64,000 bases of DNA from Sparassis latifolia (Eukaryota > Basidiomycota > Agaricomycetes > Polyporales > Sparassidaceae). This document shows positions 58,375 to 64,000 of this stretch, one piece after another. How positions within the stretch are numbered: the stretch's first letter is position 1; every line of letters begins with the position of its first letter. The stretch is from contig CM031554.1 of NCBI GenBank assembly GCA_018466975.1, positions 1,674,001 through 1,738,000 on the forward strand. Direction: 5' to 3'. Under the pieces are notes generated by a model that saw only the letters and a list, made by a program, of their open reading frames with translations, ran no database searches and had not been told where the DNA came from. The translations under genes were made by a program, and so were the position numbers.

Positions 58375-58883
58375 CAGTGTTGTGCCGGTCGCAAACTAGT
58401 TGACATCGGTCATGCCGACCGTCGACTTTGTCGACTAGTTGACACAGTCGACTGTCGACCGCCGACTTTTCGCCTTTTATGGCAAAGGCTGTGTGGCTGA
58501 ACCACCGCCGAGGTGGCAAGCAGCAAAAAAAAATAGCCTCTCCAACTTGATGATATGTACTACCAGCAAATTTTGTTTTAGGACACACAAGACACATCCA
58601 GGACTGTTGGTCTGGGGACCGAACAGCGCAATAACTTGTTGTGGAGAGCGATGCCGCTGCTGCACTTTGCGTTGTGGCACAGCGCGGCACTCAGGATCCA
58701 GCATGTGACTGGCGTGGCTGGTCTCATCACATGATTTTCTGTCGCCCGCCAATGGGAATTAATGCCGAACAGTCGCGGAACGTGGGACAGTTCACCAAAA
58801 AATGTTGACCGAAAGTCTACGTCGACTAGTCGCAAAGTCGACACATCGACCGTGTAAACCAGAGGTCGACCGGCACAACACTG
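58375..58883. mobile_element. hAT-type MITE (509 bp) with 8-bp target duplication
   Basis: The ends are CAGTGTTGTGCCGGTCG and its reverse complement. They are flanked by GTTGCTCG (58367-58374) and ATTGCTCG (58884-58891), an 8-bp target duplication with one mismatch. CAGTGTTG-like ends and 8-bp duplications are the hallmark of hAT transposons. Inside each end are subterminal GTCGAC and CGACTAGT words. There is no transposase, so it needs one in trans. Confidence 0.85.
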
Positions 58884-59241
58884 ATTGCTCGCACTCCACT
58901 CTGTGGACACGGTGTTCCCTCATTATACTTGAATTTTATATGGTTTGAAAGCCAATCATGCCCTGCACAACACCGCAACCTTTCCTGTGAAGGATGCCCG
59001 CGCGATCTTGCGTACAAAGTGTTGAGATATTTTTAACACTCCATTTACATAAGGCCAGAGGTCGCGACGAGAGGGACATACTTATTCGATGAGGGTCTTA
59101 TCATTCCACTGTGTAGGTCTCGCTCAAGTGCCGACTCGGGGCGCCAACGATGCTTCCGTGCCTATACTTAAATCTTACACAACAGCGCTAATTTCGGCAC
59201 ACACAAGGTGGCACGCGACGCGCGGAACGATATCAGTTATT

Positions 59242-59258
59242 GTCATGTGATCGTGTTC
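59242..59258 (+). promoter_or_regulatory. Conserved 17-bp upstream element of copy 2
   Basis: GTCATGTGATCGTGTTC, identical to the element before copy 1 and placed 90 bases before the ATG at 59349. GATATC lies 8 bases upstream, as in copy 1. Confidence 0.65.
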
Positions 59259-59348
59259 TACGTGGTTCAAACGTTCAACAATCAACTTGAACTTTGGTTC
59301 GACCACAACTGTGGACCTTCCAGACCCTCTCCACTACCTCCATCTACC

Positions 59349-60460
59349 ATGGCTGAAGTCATTCGAGCACCCTTTGTGATTGCTTCTGTAGCGAGTTTCC
59401 ATCCTAATATTCCCACCCCGCTTGTTACCAAGCTGTCACTGGACCTCGAAGTTCCTCGAGACAGCGAGATCATGCCCGTCACAGTAAAACGGGCAGAAGA
59501 TATTGTTCGTGTTCTCAAGAGCACGAGAGGTACAAGAGTTATTTGATTTTCAGAGTCCATCGCTGACATCTCGTCCTGAAGATCACGAGGAATCCATAAC
59601 TGAGGATGTCGTTCAAACTGCCAAGGACCAGGTCCATACTCTGCGTGACATCAGTTTGTTGTCGCATTCACCAAAAACTCCTCAATTATTCAACTGATGA
59701 TATTCATTTTCAGCCTCTCAATCTAAGTTCCGTGATATCACAGGTGTCGATGCTCGGCTGGATCGCATCGACGTTCGCCTGGACACCATGGAAGGTCGCC
59801 TGAACTCTGTAGAAACTCGCCTGAACTCCATGGAAACTCGCCTGGACTCCATGGAAACTCACCTGGGCTCCATGGAAACTCGCCTGGACTCCATAGAAAT
59901 TCGCCTTGACTCCGTGGAAACTCGCCTGGCCTCCATGGAAGGTTGCCTGGTCTCGCTTGACCAAAAGGTTGCGCAGGCTCACACTGAGTCTCAACATCAA
60001 ATGAAGACTATCACGGACACTCTCGCCCGAATGGAGGCTCGCTTGGGATTACTCCCCCAAATTGGGGCTCGCCAGGACAATTTTGCCATTATGAGCCGGA
60101 ATGAACGTCAGCTGCGTACGAACACCGGTTCTGTCAGATACGCTGCACCACAGAAAGTTGTAAGTTCATTTGAAGACAACCTGTAGTGCATTTTATCTCA
60201 CTCTCCCTTGACAGATTGTTGGGGATGGCCTGGAGCTTGCTCAGGGGCTCGTCCGAGGCAATGTCGCTATTCCTGATGAGCCAGTTGGGGAAGTCGGTTC
60301 CGTTCTATCGGCCATGATAGATACTAGCGAACTCGACCACGCAAAGATCCTCCGTCTGATACGGTTTTATAACCAGGACTTTGGGATTCAGGCGACGGAT
60401 GTGCTTGCTACTCGAGTCCAGAAAATCGCCAACTACATCACGGGCTTCAACAATGTCTAG
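59349..60460 (+). CDS. Lineage-specific coiled-coil protein, copy 2, with heptad expansion (314 aa)
   Basis: Exons 59349-59529, 59582-59653, 59714-60159 and 60215-60460 close in frame and have the same intron positions and phases as copy 1 (31128-32060, opposite strand, 27 kb away). The N-terminal domain (residues 1-100) and C-terminal domain (from IVGDGLELAQ to ITGFNNV) are conserved between copies. Between them copy 2 carries eight to nine 7-residue repeats of type RLDSMET (59776-59964), where copy 1 has about one. Heptads with Leu and Met/Val in fixed places predict a long continuous coiled coil, so this copy probably multimerises differently. The C-terminal frame is intact here (IRFYNQDFGIQATDVLATRV), unlike copy 1. 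No Pfam-type domain is recognised; function is unknown. Confidence 0.85.
59776..59964 (+). repeat. 21-bp tandem repeat, about nine units
   Basis: Units start at 59776, 59797, 59818, 59839, 59860, 59881, 59902, 59923 and 59944, consensus CGCCTGGACTCCATGGAAAC plus T. They stay in frame and encode seven residues each. Units 3-6 are the most alike, so the growth was probably from the middle. Confidence 0.9.
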
Positions 60461-61095
60461 TGGAATGCAGTCAGAACTGTTGTAAGTCGTTCCCGCTCAT
60501 CGTCAAATCTCTACTTATCATTATTGTGAATTCTGATGTTCAGCATGGGGGGCCGAACACAACAACTGTTTCAAAGGCATGTTTATCAGGAATTTAACGC
60601 ACTATTGTATGTTTTGCTCTGTCTGTCGGCTTTGTGTTGCTTTGTGTCTGCTTTGTGCCAGTGTGTTCTTGTGCTTGTGTTCTTTTTGCAGATACCCGTG
60701 AATTGGTTTACAATCTAGGAACTTTGGTAGAAGACGAAGTATGTAGGTTGTTGCAGAGCAGCTGTTTATTTCATTTTCCAGCTAAGGTCGTCTTTCAATT
60801 TGCTTTGTATGGTGGTGACTGACGTATCTTATACCAATTTGTCGGAGAGCAGTGTTACACTCGTGTTTTGTGTCACGGTCGCGTCGCACGTCATCACATG
60901 ACCGCGAAGTAGTTACATCATAGGTCGAATATATTCCTGCATCGGATCCCCGACCCTTTGGCTTACTCGAGGTAGCTCGCACGTACTTTAAGACGCAAAG
61001 CTTGTGGCTGTTCTGTACTAGTAATATCGCAATTTCCCCTAGCACTTCATCGGTGGTTTCACGTTTAGCCGAGTCTTTCAGCACTCACACCTTCT
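60461..61095 (+). other. 3' flank of copy 2 and spacer
   Basis: Contains the conserved GTAAGTC donor (about 60481) and a T/G-rich CTTTGTG tract ending in TTTTTGCAGATACCCGTG (about 60690-60707), matched after copy 1. This suggests a 3' UTR intron retained after duplication. No further gene is seen. Confidence 0.5.
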
Positions 61096-61313
61096 GGCGA
61101 TGGCTTAACTTCGCTTGCTCAGCGGCTGTTCCCAGAAGGCGGACACTGACGTGGAGTCAGGGAAATTTGGCGGCGCTCTTGCCCTGCGATAGATATTAGC
61201 GTGCTCGATCATCCCAAAGTTTCCGTCAATATGTCTCTGCGGCCATTGTAGCGGAGGCTGTGCCTGCTGCTCACAAGGTTGCCAACTATCTCCGAAGCCT
61301 CGGTCTCATTTAA
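61096..61313 (+). pseudogene. Relic of a third coiled-coil family copy (last exon)
   Basis: Pieces of the final exon of the family can be read with breaks: GDGLTSLAQRLFPEGG, then a stop, then IDISVLDHPKV, then in another frame EAVPAAHKVANYLRSLGL before TAA at 61311-61313. Copy 1 reads GDGLALAQQLLPQGRN and IDISDLDHNKIL; copy 2 ends ATRVQKIANYITGFNNV. A GTAAGTC word follows, as after the other copies. It lies in tandem, 0.6 kb after copy 2. Upstream exons were not found. Confidence 0.65.
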
Positions 61314-61836
61314 AGTGGACAGTTGTAGTAAGTCTTTCCAGCTCGTCCTCACTGCTGAAATTGACTGTTTTGGACAAGCAGCCGTGATATCGCTGTGGAA
61401 ACATGGTAGCTAGAAATCGTGTTATGTGGACCGCGTGCCCTTGTGGTCCCGCCGGTAGACGTGCGTGAAGTCCACGAAGTAATGATTTGATGCCCCTGTC
61501 TTCATTCCAGTTTCTCTGTCTTTGATCAGCAATAGCTTGAAAACATCCAATGAGAACGACCCACCATCATTGGTGGACAACGAACTGCCCTCTTGCACTA
61601 TAAGATGTAGCTCATTACAGCCACTCTAGTCGCATAACAAAAGGCTCGGTGATCATCCTTGACCATCAATCTGATGGCGAATGAGGCGCGAGCTCGAAGA
61701 GTAAATCTTTGCATAGCAGTAGTATTGCATGTACATATACTAGAGCTGTGCGAATAAAGATCGTACGTACCTCGGGTGCTCTGAATGAACGCAATCATAG
61801 TGCACTCGAGTCCGCATGCTATGCTGCTCGCCAAAG
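61314..61836. other. Spacer between the third-copy relic and DPB4
   Basis: About 520 bases between the coiled-coil relic (rightward) and the 3' end of DPB4 (leftward). An 80-codon minus-strand frame (61840-61598) shows no motif. Nothing else is seen. Confidence 0.4.
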
Positions 61837-62804
61837 TCAATCATAATCATCGCCGGCGTCCTCCAGCCCGCGTACATCTCGCGTTTGCTCTTCTTCTTCC
61901 ACTACCATCACATCCTCGATCTCTCCAGCATCCTCTCTGCCTTCCTCATCGGCATCTTCCTGAACTTCCGAGTAGTCGAGCATCTCCTCGTCGTCAGGGT
62001 ACCCGACCTGGTCCAGCTCGGTGTCATGTTCTGGCCTTAGGTCGCCATCCGTCTCCTCGCCCTGCTCGGATTCTGCAGCAGGCCCAGGAGCGGAGGCACG
62101 CGCCTGCGGGAGAGAGATGGTGATGGTCGGCCCCTTTTCCCTCTCTTTCCCCCTGCCCTTGGACTTCGCCGAAGCGGCAGAGATAGACGTCTGCTCGGAC
62201 TCGCGTGCCTTACCCTTGACGCTTGCAACGCTGCCCCCGCCGCGTTTGTTCTTGTCCGCCTTCTGAATCTCGCGATATACTGCGAAGCCAATTGGCTATT
62301 TGTAAGTGGAGACTGGATTTGATGGAGACGCACCGAGTAGTTCCTGCTGGAGCAGCTCGACCATGTCGCCTATTTCGATGAGCTCGAGGCCTTTGAGCAC
62401 GTCCGATGCGGAGATGCTCTTGTGCTGCTTCGAGCTCGCTACATCGTGCGCTGTAGCAGCTATGAGGCCACATACGGCGTGAGCGTTCGAATGCCACAGT
62501 ATCAACCGTCGTCATACCGAGGTAGTTGATGAAGACGGTGGCCGACTTGACAATCGAGAGTATAACTTCCTTCTGAATCTTCACGTGGTCTGGCAGCTGT
62601 GAACATCCGCCAACGTGTCATCCAGTGTTTCGCATGACTTTGGGAACACGTTTGTGTGTTGGAAGGAGAGGTACGCACTGCGCTGCGAGCAATCCTGGTA
62701 ACGAGACTTCGCGGTAGTTCAAAGCTGTCTATTCCCTCTGGGACAGTCTCCTGCGGGATCAGGGCTGAGACAGAGCCCGTATTTGCTTCTTTGCTTCTGG
62801 GCAT
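61837..62804 (-). CDS. DPB4: DNA polymerase epsilon subunit D, histone-fold (257 aa)
   Basis: DPB4 (POLE3 in animals) pairs with DPB3/POLE4 as an H2B-like/H2A-like dimer in DNA polymerase epsilon and, in many organisms, in the CHRAC/ISW2 remodeller. Exons 62804-62679, 62596-62518, 62459-62334 and 62279-61837 close in frame. The histone fold runs over the first three: FELPRSLVTRIARSA, LPDHVKIQKEVILSIVKSAT then VFINYL, AATAHDVASSKQHKSISASD then VLKGLELIEIGDMVELLQQE. Exon 4 adds VYREIQKADKNK and a long acidic tail (EGREDAGEIEDVMVVEEEEQ) typical of fungal Dpb4. All core histone-fold residues are present. Confidence 0.93.
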
Positions 62805-63187
62805 TCAAATTTCACGGCTTGATAAAAAGATCGTTGGTGGTGAGGCGCACGGTCGCCGGTGGCGGATGAGCAGAGTACAACAGCGGGCGCTTATCAGCCG
62901 CCACCCACAGTTCTCGAGAAGGCAAGTCCGTTCATTCGACTCCTCAACATTCTCAGAATCACATAAATAAATACCCCCTCTACTCCAAACGCATTCCAAG
63001 GCCCTTGGAAAAGGCCTACAGCCCACAGGCGAGTAGGGATACAAGACGAACAATATGGATACACGGTATGATGTGCCAGAGCGCGGAATGTACGTGTAAA
63101 TCGCATAACAATTCCTCAAGAATCCCGGTAGACACAACAGATATGCAAAAAACTCGAAAAGCAAGGGAAATGAGCAACGGGAAAAGA
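62805..63187. other. Short intergenic region
   Basis: About 380 bases between the DPB4 start and the 3' end of the next gene on the same strand. Nothing recognised; it should hold the DPB4 promoter. Confidence 0.4.
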
Positions 63188-64000
63188 TCACGATGTCATG
63201 GACCGCACGCTCCCTGCACTTGCGTGCGGGTGGCGATGGTGCGGGCGTGCGCCTGCCACGGCTGGGTTTATTGTCGGCTGCGCCTCGCCGTACTGTGCGT
63301 CGGGCGAGGCCGACGTGCTCTGATGCAGGTGCAGAGGCTCCGCATAGTCCTGCGTCTGAAGTTCCCCACATATATGCACGTTGAAGTCCTGCAACATCTT
63401 CCCGTAGCGGTCTGTTGAGGTAGAGGGTAACACGTGAACTGCAGGACTGGAAACAAAGGGGGACGTACGAGCAAGAGGAACACGCTCGCCTACGCGGGAG
63501 AGTGTAGACCTGCCGAAGGGTGAATATGAACATGACAAAGTTAGATGAGGCACCATCAACGGACGTACCGAATGAAATCCAGTTCTACCTTAAGTATCGT
63601 GCACTGCTCCTCGCTCTTCATCTGTGTTGCGACGTCGAGGAAGCGCACAAGAACCCTACCCGCCATAAACCAACAAATCTATAGGCAATCAATCAATACC
63701 ACAGCAACTGACAATCGAACGCGCGACACAAGTGCAGACACACATTGGCGAAGTGTCCCAGCAGAGCGAGATCATAGCTCGTCGAGCACACGTCGTACAG
63801 CAAATTAAGAATACGACGTGCCGCGTTCAGTATCTTGACGGACGAGATGCACGACGCAGCCCCAATGCTGGCGTGAGACTCATGCAACAGAATTTGAGCA
63901 CTAGCCGACGAAACCTCATCAGCGCATCAATCACCGCAACAAACCGAGCTGCGCACAGATGCGGGGCATTGCATGCCGAGAACAGATGTACGTTGACCGT
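63188..64000 (-). CDS. C-terminal part of a probable fungal-specific transcription factor (5' end outside window)
   Basis: Read leftward from the window edge, the frame gives ASIGAASCISSVKILNAARR, then ILNLLYDVCSTSYDLALLGH and, after an intron, FMAGRVLVRFLDVATQMKSE. This matches the C-terminal end of the fungal-specific transcription factor domain that follows Zn2Cys6 fingers, where a CW.xAGRV-like strand precedes the last helices. A last exon reaches KMLQDFNVHICGEL and ends with TGA at 63188 after a His/Pro/Ser-rich tail. The DNA-binding finger must lie beyond position 64000 and cannot be checked. Inner exon borders are approximate. Confidence 0.6.

Noticed and set aside
59710..60000. 96-codon minus-strand frame with repeated FHGVQAS units
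   Set aside because: It is the antisense reading of the 21-bp repeats in the plus-strand coiled-coil gene, whose four exons close in frame.
62459..62518. Apparent break inside the DPB4 histone fold
   Set aside because: A short intron starting GTATGACG and ending CTCATAG joins VFINYL to AATAHDV exactly as in the family.
62805..63533. 242-codon minus-strand frame upstream of DPB4
   Set aside because: Composition is Cys/Arg-rich with no motif, and it overlaps the last exon of the transcription-factor gene in another frame.

Overview
This window is eukaryotic and looks like an Agaricomycete (mushroom or polypore-type basidiomycete). Genes are split by many 45-75 base GT..AG introns, both strands carry genes at close spacing, and several proteins belong to families expanded in these fungi (F-box proteins, TPR/MYND-finger proteins, DUF2470 membrane proteins, MFS drug transporters). 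No tRNA, rRNA, CRISPR array or bacterial operon was recognised. Exon borders quoted here were worked out by eye from splice sites, frame and protein continuity.

Layout. 0-5.5 kb: the 3' part of a possible F-box gene, then a large minus-strand membrane protein with a long acidic and Ser-rich tail. 7.3-17.6 kb is a housekeeping block: a GNAT-type acetyltransferase, a TPR/MYND-finger protein, the mitochondrial tRNA-modifying enzyme MTO1, the diphthamide factor DPH3 and a glycerol-3-phosphate acyltransferase. 17.6-21.7 kb has no recognisable gene but holds four copies of a small hairpin-forming repeat. 21.7-30.5 kb: an MFS transporter, a DUF2470 membrane protein, a metallo-beta-lactamase-fold enzyme, a possible senescence/spartin-like protein and an F-box protein. 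31-32 kb: a lineage-specific coiled-coil protein (copy 1). 32.1-37.7 kb: a pile-up of nested inverted-repeat elements. 37.7-48.4 kb: three members of one F-box family, all visibly damaged, around an intact Lsh/DDM1/IRC5-type SNF2 remodeller. 48.9-57.5 kb: a GABA/choline-type permease, a second F-box protein paralogous to the one at 28.7-30.5 kb, a decayed VAP/Scs2-like MSP-domain gene and the CAAX methyltransferase STE14. 57.5-64 kb: a hAT-type MITE with an 8-bp target duplication, copy 2 of the coiled-coil family with a 21-bp repeat expansion, a decayed third copy, the DNA polymerase epsilon histone-fold subunit DPB4, and the end of a probable fungal-specific transcription factor.

The most interesting features are the duplicated coiled-coil family (31.1-32.1, 59.3-60.5 and 61.1-61.3 kb), which shares promoter, intron and 3' flank sequence and shows both repeat expansion and a frameshift; the F-box cluster, where the exact lesion in each copy can be read; and the nested inverted-repeat elements, one of which cut off the start of an F-box gene. 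The housekeeping genes are not functionally linked to each other; their closeness reflects compact fungal gene packing.
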